Shown here piece by piece: positions 1-11,489 of a stretch of 64,000 bases of DNA. The notes under the pieces are model-generated. The model searched no databases. It was not told the origin of the DNA and saw only the letters and a list, made by a program, of their open reading frames with translations. This DNA comes from Fistularia commersonii. Its lineage: Eukaryota > Chordata > Actinopteri > Syngnathiformes > Fistulariidae. Within the stretch, counting starts at the first letter, position 1. The number at the start of each line of letters is the position of its first letter. The stretch lies in NCBI GenBank assembly GCA_037954325.1, contig JBBMNZ010000035.1:4135001-4199000 (forward strand), written 5' to 3'. The position numbers were made by a program, and so were the translations under genes.

Positions 1-2400
1 ACTACATACGAAATGATTATTATAACCATTCCCATATGGATTTTTATTATTATACGACTTATATTATTATTATCAGTATAGCAATATAATAATAATGAAT
101 GAATTATGATAATAATAATTGCTATTATGATTTTTTGTTATTATTATCATTATCATTATCATCATATAGAGTTTTTAGCATTTTATACTACTATTATCAT
201 CATTATCATCATATTACTTTTTAGCATTATTTATCATTATTATGGTTATTATTATTATTGTGCCCAGTATAATAACTAGGTCATTAACATCAACGGAAAT
301 TAGAAGTATAAGGGTGTTTGAGGCTTTAAATGTTTGACTTACTGTTAAAAGAAGAGCTGTTTGACTCACTCGCCCGTTTTTCAAGTTAAAACAACAATGA
401 TGACGTTGTCACATTAGCTGCGATGAAAGCTGAAGCGGCTGGACCCCTCGGACATGTTATTTTTTTTTCTCTGCTTATTGTTGCTCAGCAGCCACAAGAT
501 GTGAAATAATTCCTAATCCACTGCCCCCTTGAGGTTTCTGAGACTTTAACGGACACTTACCTTTCCAGCGTTGCTGCAACGGCGCTGGAAACTGGGCTTG
601 TGGACAGGAGAACGGCGCGTGGCGGAGCTGTGCATAAGGATAGTAGCATCGCCATCGCCGTCGGTTACCTTAAAGATGAAAAATGGAGTTGTGCTCTGGA
701 GTCGGAGAGGAAAAGGCGAACATTTTTCATCCTGAACTCCAAAAGAACTGGGAGGAAAAAGACTCCTATATCTTTAAACGTGATGCAGTGAAGGATCGCT
801 CTCAGTTCAGCGCCACATCCTTTTTTTAAGTGATAAACTAAAAGATGTCAGATTGTGCGACGGTGAAACTTGCTAGATAATCCCAGATTATACCCAAATC
901 AGCATTTTGCCAGCAGAAAATGGTTCTGTGACCCCTCCATTGTTTTCGTTGTGGCCCCAAATGATTTCCCAGAACAATTCTCTGTAGGTGATTATTGAAT
1001 TAGCAGTTTGAGATTAGCAATGTTAGCTCCTTGTAGCAGTGCAGTAGCAACTAGTGACATGCTAGCTTGGTGTTAGCTGTGGAGTATTATCTCACGCACA
1101 GGATTTCATTTTTTTTTTAACATCTTACCTATATGCGGCCATCACTGGCGTAGCTGGAGCGATGTCAGATATTTCCACAGGTGAACATCAGGAGGCATGG
1201 CTTGTATCATTAGCTTAGCTTCCCATCCCTGCTTGTGGTCCACACACGTTTCGCTAGGGTCAAGGCTGGGGTATCCACATCAAGCAAAGACAACAATATT
1301 TCCCAAAAATAATGTGCAAATAAGAACAGCAAGGCGAGTACTCCGAAACACAAAGTAATAAAAAGCGTTTCTAAAAGTCTTCACATCTACGAACTTTCCC
1401 TGTGTAGCCCCTGGATACACCGTGTTAGCATCATGTGTTGCTAACCATTGCAGCTAAAGTGTTAGCGAGGTTAGCATCCCTGCTCCATTATAGAGTATTG
1501 CAGAAGGCTCCCGATTGGTTAAAAGAGAAATAAATAAAATAAATAAAAATGCTAGATTTTGTAGCAAGAGTGTGTTTCTCCTAGATTTCGTCCGCCTCAC
1601 ACCCCACACCCCAGCAAGCAGGTTAAAGGTTTTCGATGAATGGACAAATAACAGCGAGGGCATCGTGTAAAGTTTAAGATTATAAATCTGACGGATTATC
1701 GAAGCTAGTTAAACTCATATCTTCAGTTGTGCTGGTCTGCTCGCAAACACTCCTCAGGTGACACGACAAACAAACAAGTTATAAACAACGGCCCCGGGTT
1801 CCCCGCAGGGCCTGTAATTTCCCCCACGTGAGAGTGTTTGTACCTTCAGAGTGGCGAGCGGCGGTGAGTGGCAGCCGCTCGCCGCTGGGGAGGCGCCGCC
1901 ACGGCCGCCACGGCCGCCACGGCCGCCACGGCCGCGTCTCACCGGACTGTAACTCAATCGGAGCTCAAGGCGTGACACCGTAACCCCTGCGTGGCAGGAA
2001 GCGGGCTCGGCTGCACCCCCCGCTTAATGCCCGCGCTAATGGGCGTGACCGCAGCCGGCTCATATCCCTGCACAAAAACACACACACACACACACACAAA
2101 ATCCACTCCGCCTCCAGTTCATTACAAATAAAAGATAAACCCGACTCCCAGCGAAAAACGTGCATGGACCGCGTTTGTTTCACACGGCCCGGGTAAACGG
2201 CTCTCTGAAAGAACATAAGCCGGTTCTTTCTGGGGCGGGTCAAAGGTCAGCGAGAGGTGAGGCCAGAAACACTTGTAGATGTTTGGATAAGGAGATCTGG
2301 CTAATCTGATCATTTGGGGTTGATCGCCGACTCCCAGCGCCGGAGGCCGACTATGTTTCATCAGCTGCTCCCGGGGAACGCCGTTGCGCTGAAACCCACC
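1..2400. other. Gene-free stretch
   Basis: 1-270 is (ATT/ATC)-rich low complexity. The rest is unique-looking sequence with scattered TTAGC motifs typical of fish intergenic DNA. The open frames are short and give no protein signature. 1830-2050 is CpG-rich, without a visible gene. Confidence 0.7.
1897..1935. repeat. (CGCCACGGC)n nonanucleotide array
   Basis: Four to five copies of ccgccacgg occur in a GC-rich stretch. Confidence 0.85.
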
Positions 2401-2404
2401 TGCA

Positions 2405-2406
<2 letters not shown>

Positions 2407-2445
<39 letters not shown>
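2407..2445. repeat. (GT)n microsatellite, about 19 units
   Basis: Uninterrupted GT dinucleotides. Confidence 0.95.
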
Positions 2446-2446
<1 letters not shown>

Positions 2447-2630
2447 TATTGCAGCACTCGAGTATGTCAGATCACTCCCTTTATCCCGAACAATGATTTT
2501 TCACGACTTTAATCACTGCATTCTTCCACGGCTAATAACCTGTTATTACCGGTAAAGAAGAAATTGAAAATTATGTTAATACCTTAGTAATTACCCAGTT
2601 AAAAAAAAGCAAATAATGCTTACAGGAGGT

Positions 2631-2637
2631 TTTTTTT

Positions 2638-2668
<31 letters not shown>
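2631..2668. repeat. Poly(T) tract
   Basis: An almost pure T run of about 37 bases with one C. Confidence 0.9.
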
Positions 2669-2676
<8 letters not shown>

Positions 2677-4955
2677 GCCCTCATACGTCTTTGAAAGCAC
2701 CTGAATGACTGACGCTGGCTGACCTTCTCAAGGGAAAGTGCCGTGGAGGAGAAGCCATCAGTGAGCGCTTTATAAACGGAAACAGCTACGGGTGTGATCG
2801 CTCGCCGTTCCCTCCGCCAAACTTTCCCGCCGAAAACAACATCAAATGCGGAGATTTCTCCGGACTCGCCGGCCTGTCACAGACCTGCCACGCCGCACAA
2901 AGAGCTTATTACTCTCCGGCGAACATTTCCTAAACGCTCTGTAGTTTTAAGCTTCTCTCTTTTTTTTCCTTTTTAAATGTTTTTTTTTTTTTGTACAAAA
3001 GATAATTCAGAGCCCTGGAGTGGTTTTTAACCGCTAAATCACATATATTCAGGATAATATTCATTTGCGCCCTAATGTGAACAGGCTAATCCATAATAAA
3101 CAGCTGAATAAATCGTATAATAATCGTTGACCATTCATTTGAATAAAGGAACTGATTTATGTGTAATATAATTATCAATAAGCCTGCAGATTCATGAACA
3201 ATTAATTAAAAATTAAAAAATGACGAGTAACCAGTGAAAAACAAAGGTAGTCACTAACAAGTCTATGACATGTTAGCAAGATAGTGAATAACATGTATGT
3301 CCCATATTCAAAAAGTTCCCTTACCTTTGTTTAGACGAGTAACATAATAATGCATAAATTCCCCCAAACTGACATTGGAAATACATGTATTTTATAAAGT
3401 ACCGTTTCCTGTAATTGCGGGCGTATTAATTGACGTTGTGACGTGAATGAGTTTGTGAGACTGTAATAAACGCCACGCGAGATGGAATAATGCAAGCACT
3501 TCAGAATTTTCTAATAATAAAACAGGCTTGTAATTATAGTGAAAAGATTAAATTAAATACAGAGTACACGGTTTGCTGGGGAAAACCTTTTGAGATGATT
3601 AGAATTTTTTTTTTTTTTCTTTTTCAAATACGATTTTTATAAATGCAACCGCCGTCCCGACAGAAAGACGCGGCGGTTGTAACGCATGATTTACAATCCA
3701 TTCATAGAGCGATTAGTCTCAACTCATAAACGCCGCTTTATCAAAGAGGGGGAATCAATTAGCTCGGCGAGCGCCCAAAAAAACAAACCAACAGGGGGAA
3801 TAATTTTTTTTTGTAAATATCTTTTCCCTGCTTGTTTTGTTTCAGTATCCGACCAATCACGTTTCAGATAGGGGTCACAAAGAGACTTGAAAGAACCGTC
3901 CCGGCCTCTCCAGCTATTCCAGTGATGCTAACGTCGCGGGCGTGAACGGACGCCGAGGCCTTCGCGCCGGTACATCTGGCGGAACAGGTGCGGCGTTTTT
4001 TGCGACGGTCGCTATTTTGAACGGGGGTCGTTGCAATGAGACGATGCGCGTTGACCCGGCTCGTAAACTCCGAGGTGCCGCTGTTGGAAAAGGAGGAATA
4101 AAAATGACAAAAATTCACGTACGGAAGTGATGGAGAAGCTGTGTGTATGTGTGTGTGTGTGTGTGCGTGCGTGCGGCGAGGCCTTTGCGCTATTTCAAGT
4201 TTCAGGCGGGCCGGCACGCACGCAGAGGCCGTCGGGGGGAAGCATGCACACAAAACCAAACCGCATGTGATACTGTTTACTGTGGCGGGCCGGCGTCGAG
4301 GGAGAGGGCTTAGTCGCGGGGGTCAGAGGTCACGCTGGTGGGATTTCATGACCGACAGGGAGATCGGGGCGCCAAAGCTAACACAATCTGGACAAACAAA
4401 GAACAACGGCTACATTTTTTTTTTTTTGTTTCTTCTCCAGAACACAACAAACCCTCCGGATACCCGGCGTAAAACTCTAAATATTATTTACCGTCCTTAT
4501 TTTCCTATCAGCTCTGCACCCGCCGGTCTGAACCCCCCCCCCGTCCCCTCCTCATTCGTCTTTGCTGGTAAACATAATTTAATATTAGAATAAATTACAA
4601 ACGGAGAGGCCTGGGCTCGGGATAGATTTTTCACGCGGGGAAGTTCAGACTCCACCGACATTAATGTCCCTCGCCGCCATCGGAGGCATAAATCTCTTGC
4701 TCTTTTTTTTTTTTTCCCCGTCTTCCTCCTTTTTGCCTTGAATCATAGGGATATTGAATTACAGCCCCGCTCTGCACGCGCGGCGGCATTGTGCATTACG
4801 TTGACTGATAAGCTGTCACCGGCAGTTTAACTTAGAGACATTCAAAGAGTAATACACCATTTGAGGATAAACTAACCCCAGCGCCCCCCCGAAACCCACC
4901 CACCCCCTTAGAGTAAGCTATGACGCTGTCACAGTGAAAAATACGACAGGGCGTG

Positions 4956-4981
4956 TGGTGGTGGTGGTGGTGGTGGTGGTG
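4956..4981. repeat. (GTG)n trinucleotide repeat
   Basis: About eight GTG units. Confidence 0.9.
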
Positions 4982-5431
4982 GCGGCGGGGAAGGGCGGGG
5001 TTTGGTATCACGCGCCGCATCTGGCATTGGAAAAAAAAAAAAAAAATGGAAGAAAATACCTCCTGAACGATGCTTGGTTTATGGCCGTCTTCATACGGGG
5101 CGACAGTTTTACCCTTGAACACCGGAGCCCAGAACAAAGCAGTATAAAGGGCTGATATACAGACGGCACTGTATCTCCACACTGCAGGAGGAGAAACCCT
5201 GCCCGTTAAAAAAAAAAAAAATTATATATATATATACATATATGCGTGTGTGTGTGTGGTGTGTGTGTGTAAAATAACCAGGATTTAATAACTGCTCTTA
5301 TTACACAGCATCACCACTGGTCACATGTGAGTGCCATATTTATGAGAGTGACTAAAGGGGAATTTTCATGCTACAATGTGGGAACAACCATTAACACCTG
5401 GGAATGAACCAATGGGAGCCGAGCATCTCTC

Positions 5432-5586
5432 CCTCTCTCTCTCTCTCTCTCAGCTGGTGATTGGGCGGCTGATCCATCACGGCAAAGTTTGGCGGCGTGG
5501 AGAGTCGAGCGAGCCGGGGCGCCGTGGCGCTCCCGCGGTGGTCTCGTCCCATTCTGGGGAGGTGGGGGGGACTCGGGCAGAGCAGC

Positions 5587-5622
<36 letters not shown>
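5432..5622. repeat. (CT)n at 5432-5451 and (GT)n at 5590-5622
   Basis: Two microsatellites on either side of a GC-rich stretch with no gene signal. Confidence 0.9.
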
Positions 5623-5623
<1 letters not shown>

Positions 5624-6665
5624 CTAAAGTGCCGCATAGTCATCGTCTCGACTTCGCCTGAATTCCAAAGATGCTAAGACGGAGATTAGCACGGGAGAAG
5701 CGGCGTCTCGTCCTGTGGCGTATTTGCTGCCTGTTTGGACAAATTTAAAGGTTTTTGTCGCGTGTGCATGCACACACACAAACACACACACACACACATA
5801 CACACGCATGCAAAACACAGCAGAGGCCATGTTGAAATCAAGCTAACCAATGGGGTTGCAGCCTGATGCTAATGCTAAAGGACGTAATCGGGTGATGCAA
5901 CAAGCGAGTAGCGACCTCGTCATTCAAAATTCAAAATCAAAAAAATTGCAAGATATTTGGAAATGGGTTCAGAACGTCACAGGATCGGGTGAAGATCCAG
6001 GCAAGAGGCATCTACTTCCTGCTTTTCTTTTCTTCAGAGGATCTGATCACCTGAGCTACCTTCAATAATTCGTTTTTTAAATAAACACACAGCCAGCGCG
6101 GGTTATTTATAGCCCGAGAGTGTTTATTTGAGAAGAGCTACCAGATTAGCTCTCCGTTTTAGCATACGTGTGGCGCTTTGGCTTCGGTATCTCTTAAAAA
6201 AAAAAAACCTGGGGCTTGGCGTGACACACTGAAGCCGCTTTAAGGTAAAGGCCGTAAAAGTGTGATATGGCGAAGAGGCCGCCGCTGACTGTGAGGCCGG
6301 AGGAGGACATAAACAAGATCGATGCCCGTCCCCTTTAATATAACATAAAGAGTGAGTCGGAGAAAATAAAACACCCCGTCGTAATGAAATGCATTCGCCG
6401 CGGCGCGCGCAGGACGAAAATGGGGAAAATCCGGTGGCGGAGGCGAGGAATCCCTCCCGTTGAGCCGGGCGCCAGAATTAAGAGTCCGGGTGTCTCATCC
6501 ATCCCCTCCTCCTCCCGTGAAAGCGGCGGCGTGGAGGACATCAAGGAGAGTTAAAGGGGATTCACTCAGGGCTGTTAAGAGTGGCAGGGCGGTGAAAAAC
6601 GGCCTGTGTGTGTGTGTGTGTGTGCGTGTGTGTCCCACCCCACCCCCCGGCATTGGGCCTTCGGA

Positions 6666-6850
6666 ATAATTAGAGCCTAATTCCGTCTAATTAACGGACT
6701 CAATTACTCCTGAAGAAAGCTCATCAAAAAGATGGCGGGAAAGCGGGGAGGAGAAGGCTGCGTTTTTTCTTTAATTAATGAACTGAGCTGAATAACGGCC
6801 ACGGAATTAAACATTTCCCCCAATGTGTATGAATTGCAAATTGGAGTGCT
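6666..6850. promoter_or_regulatory. Candidate conserved noncoding element
   Basis: The stretch is dense in homeodomain cores (taattagagcctaattccgt, ctaattaac, tcaattact, ttaattaatg). It has no repeat structure or coding signal and lies between microsatellites. It is a candidate enhancer by texture only, with no alignment behind it. Confidence 0.25.
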
Positions 6851-7159
6851 TTGGTTTTTTTTTTTTCCCCCCTTCTCCTTCTTCTTCTTCTTCTTTTTCT
6901 CCCAGCGCCCCTCCCTTTTTTCCCCGAGACGGAAGCCCAGGGGCAAACGCTGCTGTCAAGTAGCTCTCTAAAAAGTCAAAGCGCCGATGCAGCACTAACA
7001 AATTACCGGCGATTACCATCTTTAGCACATGCGGCGGTCTTAACGAACGGCGATGAATTAATACGCCGTCTGTGCTGCGGCGCCTCCCATTGGCCGCGGG
7101 ATCCATCCGATCGACCCCCCCCCGCGAAAAGAACCAATAAACGCCGCGCACTTTATGGA

Positions 7160-7245
7160 ACACTTTTCTTCCTTTACAATTGGCTGTCTGTCGATTGCAT
7201 TATTTCACTTGCTTGAGACGTTGATACCAGCCTTGTTAAATTACT
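7160..7245. promoter_or_regulatory. Candidate conserved noncoding element
   Basis: Tttacaattggctgtctgtc, gattgcattatttcactt and gttaaattactcagctgag form a complex AT-balanced block without repeats, containing an E-box (CAGCTG). The call is by texture only. Confidence 0.2.
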
Positions 7246-7689
7246 CAGCTGAGGGGGGAGCTCTGCACGCACAAGTGTTTTCAGGGGATGGAAAACTTTT
7301 TATGTGCTATCGGGGCCCGTCGTGAGTGTGTGTGTGTGTGTGTATGTGTGTGTGTGTGTGTGTGCTGTGCTCAGCAGCTTTAAAGGCCCAAGGGTCGGCT
7401 AAGCTAACTCACTGCCTCAGCACTCTTTAGCCCGGCTCCTCGACACATTCGCTGAGGCGTCGGGAAAACAAAAAGGAAAGGCCCGATATAATCGCCCATA
7501 TGTAGACGAGGAGAGCAACACAAGAGTCATTTAGGGCTATATTCTGTATTCAGAGGGAAACACACACACACACGTACACGCGCACACACACGCTCAGGTA
7601 AGCAGCAGGGAATTGTTCACAGCCGGCCTGCAGTGAGAGTAAACGTGAGGGAATGTCTTCTGCAACTGGCTCGACGTTCCCCTCGAACG

Positions 7690-7720
<31 letters not shown>

Positions 7721-7764
7721 TGAGTGTGTGTATGTGTGCGCGTGTGTGTGTGTGTGTGTGTGTT
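7690..7764. repeat. Compound (GT)n microsatellite
   Basis: GT units interrupted by GAGTGA, TATG and GCGC. A related tract lies at 7326-7364. Confidence 0.95.
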
Positions 7765-7979
7765 TGTTAGATGCTGATTCCCATGGGGAGGAGAAACCAA
7801 ATACAGCAGTGGATTTAATTTCCATGTCTCTGTATGTGCAGTAAGATTATGCAGCCCTTCTACTTTATTATGAAGGTGAACAGGAAGTGACCTGAACAGG
7901 AAGTGGGCAGTTACAGGAAGTGGCCTATTCCAGGAAGTGGTCTGTTATTTAACAACATTTTTTTTTTAAGTGGCCTGTT

Positions 7980-7997
7980 ATAGGAAGTGGCCTGAAC
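7980..7997. repeat. Left target-site duplication of the LINE
   Basis: ATAGGAAGTGGCCTGAAC lies immediately before the poly(T) start and matches the right flank at 8744-8761 in 16 of 18 bases. The site lies in a minisatellite with similar units, so part of the match could be unit homology rather than duplication. Confidence 0.6.
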
Positions 7998-8743
7998 TTT
8001 TTTTTTTGAACAGAAATAGTATAAACAGATATACATATGTACAAACAAACATGGCAAGGTAGAATCGAATATCAATGAATCAACTAGGGATGAGGAAGCA
8101 GAAGACATAAGGACATTCGTTCTGTATGTAATCACTTAACTGTACAAGTTAACAGTATTAAAGGTTTGTGAGAAATGTTTAATGCTCGTAGAAAAAGTAA
8201 ATAAAGGAAATGAGGTAAATAAATAAATAGGTAAATAAGATAAATAAATAAATAAATAAATAAATAGATAAATAAATGAATAAATAAATAAATGAATTGC
8301 AAGGGGAATATAATATGTATTTAACCTGGCGGCTCACAAGGAATCTCAGACATCAAACTGTATGTTTTTTGGTTTCGGGATTTTTCCAGAAGTTTTAAGG
8401 ATTTTTTATATCATTCAAAATCGTTTATAAAGAATGTAAAATTTGGGGAACATTTTTGCATTCTGTTTTTGTGAATGAAGAACTTGACCAGGCCTAAAAT
8501 AACATTGACACATAGTTCATCTCTTTTGTTGCTTAACAGTAAACCAAATTTTATATCATCTCTTGAGAAGGAAAGTGGTGACCATGGAAATTAGTCTTGA
8601 ACCCATTTTTGAGTTTTCGCCCAAAGGCCCTGTTCTTTTTCGCATGAGAAAAATATATTGTTTGTGGTTTCAATGTTGTCCTCACAAAAGATACAAATAT
8701 TATCCTCAATATTAAAGCGTACCCTCAATAATTCCTTACATGG
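7998..8743 (-). mobile_element. 5'-truncated L1-like LINE, 3' end with zinc-binding (zf-RVT) region
   Basis: Reading the minus strand, 8720 down to about 8570 translates to ...CIFCEDNIETTNNIFFSCE...LWAKTQKW. This is the C-x2-C...H/C zinc-binding region that closes the ORF2 of L1-type elements. After an internal stop (TAA near 8565) and a frame change, the conserved tail continues (FGLLLSNKRDELCVNVILGLVKFFIHKNR...) to a stop at 8331-8333. A 3' UTR follows with an ATTT-type microsatellite, ending in a 10-base poly(A) (T run at 7998-8007). Flanking 18-bp copies at 7980-7997 and 8744-8761 look like target-site duplications. The element is 5'-truncated and dead. Confidence 0.85.
8190..8297. repeat. 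(AAAT)n microsatellite within the LINE 3' region
   Basis: Interrupted aaat/taaa tetranucleotides run for about 100 bp between the LINE stop codon and its poly(A) end. Confidence 0.8.
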
Positions 8744-8761
8744 ATAGGAAGTGGCTCGAAC
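8744..8761. repeat. Right target-site duplication of the LINE
   Basis: ATAGGAAGTGGCTCGAAC starts exactly at the 5' truncation point of the LINE. It differs from the left copy only by CT versus TC. Confidence 0.6.
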
Positions 8762-9528
8762 AGGAAGTGGCCAAAATACTTTATGTCCACATACACTGGA
8801 TCGTTTAATTGTCAGCCTTGTTTTTTCTGGATAACTACTCTTTCTGCGGGAAACACACTAGCTTTTGTCACTGAAATCAAGTTGTTCAAAAAGTTTATAA
8901 TTATTTTTGTACATTTCCTCAACTTTAACTTCTTTCCCAATCCTTATAGGACTTCACTTTTGACATAACATATTATAGATTTCTATTCTTCCAAATATCA
9001 ATATATAGCAATTAGGAATAGCAATATTCTTTTTCAAGCTGATGTAAGTCAATGAATTAATGCTGGTGGACAAGTAGAATGATATATTTATGTATAAACA
9101 CACATTTATATTTACACAAAAACCTAGTAAATACACATTAAGTCATACATATCCTTTTGACAGGTTTTCAGTTTTTACTTACAGTGAATTGGTTTAGAAA
9201 GTAATTATGTTTTGCATTTTTATACACAACGGTGTACTTGTGGTTTAGCTATTACTGTTTTATAATGACTCTTGAGCAACAATGAATTATTCAGATTAAT
9301 GTTAACATCATCATCATTATTATTGATTGAAAACTTGCTAATTGATTTTCTAATGACCTGAGATCAGGGAAGGCCCTGGTGCCCCCTGTGGTGGGAGTTT
9401 TCCACTCATTGTGTGTTTGCAGGTTGTGTATTCAGTAATTTAAGTAAACACAAATACTACCCTTTGGTACTTGGGAAACAAATTACTTTTATCAGGGGAA
9501 AATCTATTGATTTTAAAAACAAATCACT

Positions 9529-9554
9529 CGTCTACCGTCTGGAGACGGTAGACG
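9529..9554. repeat. Perfect 12-bp inverted repeat with 2-bp spacer
   Basis: CGTCTACCGTCT, GG, then AGACGGTAGACG form a perfect hairpin or cruciform. No flanking protein-coding remnant is visible. Confidence 0.9.
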
Positions 9555-9708
9555 GCAAAAATTAGTACACTAAAGTATCTTTTTAAATACAGGCAGGCTT
9601 GGATAAAAGTAAAAGCAGTGCTTTTGCATCCCTCTCCCGGAAAAAAGACATATTTTTCTCAGATTTGTTGATGAATTCGAAAAGAAAAACACTGTCGGGG
9701 AAGGCGAG

Positions 9709-9790
9709 GGTCACGTGACCGCCCCAGGCCGGCGTCCCAGCCAATCAGGATCGGCTTTGCTGATTAGGTCGCCTTGATTGATCCCACCGC
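9709..9790. promoter_or_regulatory. CCAAT / GATTAGG / GATTG module, copy 1
   Basis: GGTCACGTGACC is a palindromic E-box at 9709-9720. It is followed by CCAATCAGG (9741), GATTAGG (9762) and GATTG (9776). The last three recur with identical spacing at 11300-11340. Candidate regulatory module. Confidence 0.4.
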
Positions 9791-10804
9791 GCCTTCTAGT
9801 CTTCAGCCCGAAAACCAGACGGGGTCCGAAACTTCCGAGGGGGCCGTCTTTTCACGGGGATCTCCATTTGGCGTTAGATGCGCCGTGACACGCCTTGTTT
9901 ACATTTGGAATTGGAGGACAGGGGCGGCGAGGGGAAGAAGGGGGGCTCAGACGATCCAATTAAACCCGCGCACCTCCGGAGACCCAGCGCCCGTCCTCTC
10001 CGCAGATTATTGGGCGCCACCCGCCGGGAAAAGGCATTTGACTGCATTAACAGTAAATGGGCCCGACTTCCTTTTCTTCATTAGAGCGCCATTCGGAGGA
10101 TTGTAAAATTTATAATCGTCAGTCCAAATTTTTTGCGCAGTTTTTTTTTTTTTTCTCTTATCCTGTTCAGGCATATTATTGGCGGTAATTGGATATTTAT
10201 TAAAAAAAAAATACAACACACATGCACGAAGGGAAAAAAAAAACGAGATATGGTTACGGTTGGAGGAGCAATATAAAAATAAAGGACGTATGATAGCCTG
10301 CTATTTCAGCGCCGTCTCCAGTGATCATCGTTTAGCAGCACCTACTGTGTTTTTAATATCCTGTAAATCTAATTAACAGGCGATACCGCGGGTTTTGGGG
10401 TTGCACGGGAACAAGCGGCGCCGGCCCCGCGCTTCCGGGGGGGCCGGCACGTTGAAATTGAAATTAGAAACAAACAAATCCGAGACGCCCCCTCCGTAAT
10501 TGTTTTTTTTTTCTTTTTTTTGCTTTCGGATGTTAAAAATCAATAACTGAGGTGTTTATTTGTGTAATCGGCGCTCCCGCTCGCCTCGGTGGAGCAGCGG
10601 GGGCCCCTCATGCTAACCCTGACGATAGCGGGGTGAGTTAGCCGGGGCTTTTTTTTCCACCCCATCCAAAACAACGCAGATGGCGGGGGCATCCCATCTG
10701 TTAAGGAAAGGGCGCAATCTCAATCCCGAGGGTTGTTTTTTTTTCTTTTTTCTTTTTTTTCTTTTAGACGGAATAGCATGTGGCGGGGGGCATAAACAGG
10801 ATCG

Positions 10805-10925
10805 CAGCTTATAAAAGGCTCCAGTGGTTTTTACCATTTGTAATTAGCGAAAAATAGACGCCGCTAATGCGCCCTGGCGTAATGGCCTTACGAGAAGTCG
10901 TTAGTTCATCGCATTAGTTTTTGAA
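10805..10925. promoter_or_regulatory. Candidate noncoding element with a TATA box
   Basis: A consensus TATAAAAGG at 10810-10818 is followed by TAATTAGC and repeated CGCTAATGCG/CGCATTAG motifs. No coding exon follows, so this may be a noncoding-RNA promoter, an enhancer or chance. Confidence 0.25.
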
Positions 10926-10991
10926 AGTTCAAAGATAATTCTGGACCATGGAGGGAGCCATACATAGCTCCGACTGATAATGAGGTTGCAG

Positions 10992-10993
<2 letters not shown>

Positions 10994-11036
<43 letters not shown>
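10994..11036. repeat. (GT)n microsatellite, about 21 units
   Basis: Long uninterrupted GT run. Confidence 0.95.
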
Positions 11037-11038
<2 letters not shown>

Positions 11039-11257
11039 TGTTGAGGTGGGCTGAAAGCAGAAGTGTGATGTACGCGAGGAGATTTTTATAAGGCCCGTCT
11101 AGACGAAAAAAAATCATTTATTTTTGTTAATTGAATACAAATTTAATTCAATTCCATCTAATCTACTTCATCTTTTCCGTTCTCAATTTCCATTTCACTC
11201 ATTATTCATCTCTGAAACTAACTTTTGTGCGACGTGGCTGTCGGGGGGCGGGGTCAA

Positions 11258-11362
11258 AGGTCACATGACACCCCCCGCCTCGCCCAACTCCATTCCCGGC
11301 CAATCAGGGCCAGCCGTTACGATTAGGCCACCTCGATTGGCCGGAGCGGATTTGTCTTCATT
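11258..11362. promoter_or_regulatory. CCAAT / GATTAGG / GATTGG module, copy 2
   Basis: GGTCACATGAC, then CCAATCAGG (11300), GATTAGG (11321) and GATTGG (11335). From CCAATCAGG onward about 29 of 40 bases equal copy 1, with no gap. Confidence 0.4.
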
Positions 11363-11431
11363 AGAGGAAGTTCCCCCCGTATCTGCAAAGGGAAAAGTTT
11401 TGTGTGTGTGTGTGAAAGTCGGGGATGCGCT

Positions 11432-11435
<4 letters not shown>

Positions 11436-11463
<28 letters not shown>

Positions 11464-11489
11464 TGAAAAAAAAAAAAAAAAAAAAAAAA
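11436..11489. repeat. (CA)n followed by poly(A)
   Basis: CA units at 11436-11463 and 24 A at 11466-11489. There is no upstream retroelement body. Confidence 0.95.

Larger units (their letters stand above)
2670..6660. other. Gene-free stretch
   Basis: AT-rich DNA to about 4100, then GC-richer DNA with several (GT)n and (GTG)n tracts. A 9-bp hairpin, CAACCGCCG/CGGCGGTTG, lies at 3646-3679. No exon-like open frame shows a known family. Confidence 0.65.
7877..8772. repeat. GGAAGTGG minisatellite (about 17-bp unit) split by the LINE
   Basis: Units of the type (g/t)aacaggaagtggcct repeat about six times at 7877-7997 and twice more at 8744-8772, on the two sides of the inserted LINE. Each unit contains CAGGAAGT, which equals an ETS-family binding core. 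One unit carries a T-rich insertion. Confidence 0.75.

Noticed and set aside
3646..3679. Hairpin CAACCGCCG/CGGCGGTTG with a 16-base loop
   Set aside because: The stem is only 9 bp and it is not followed by a T run or precursor-like extension. It is too short for a microRNA precursor.
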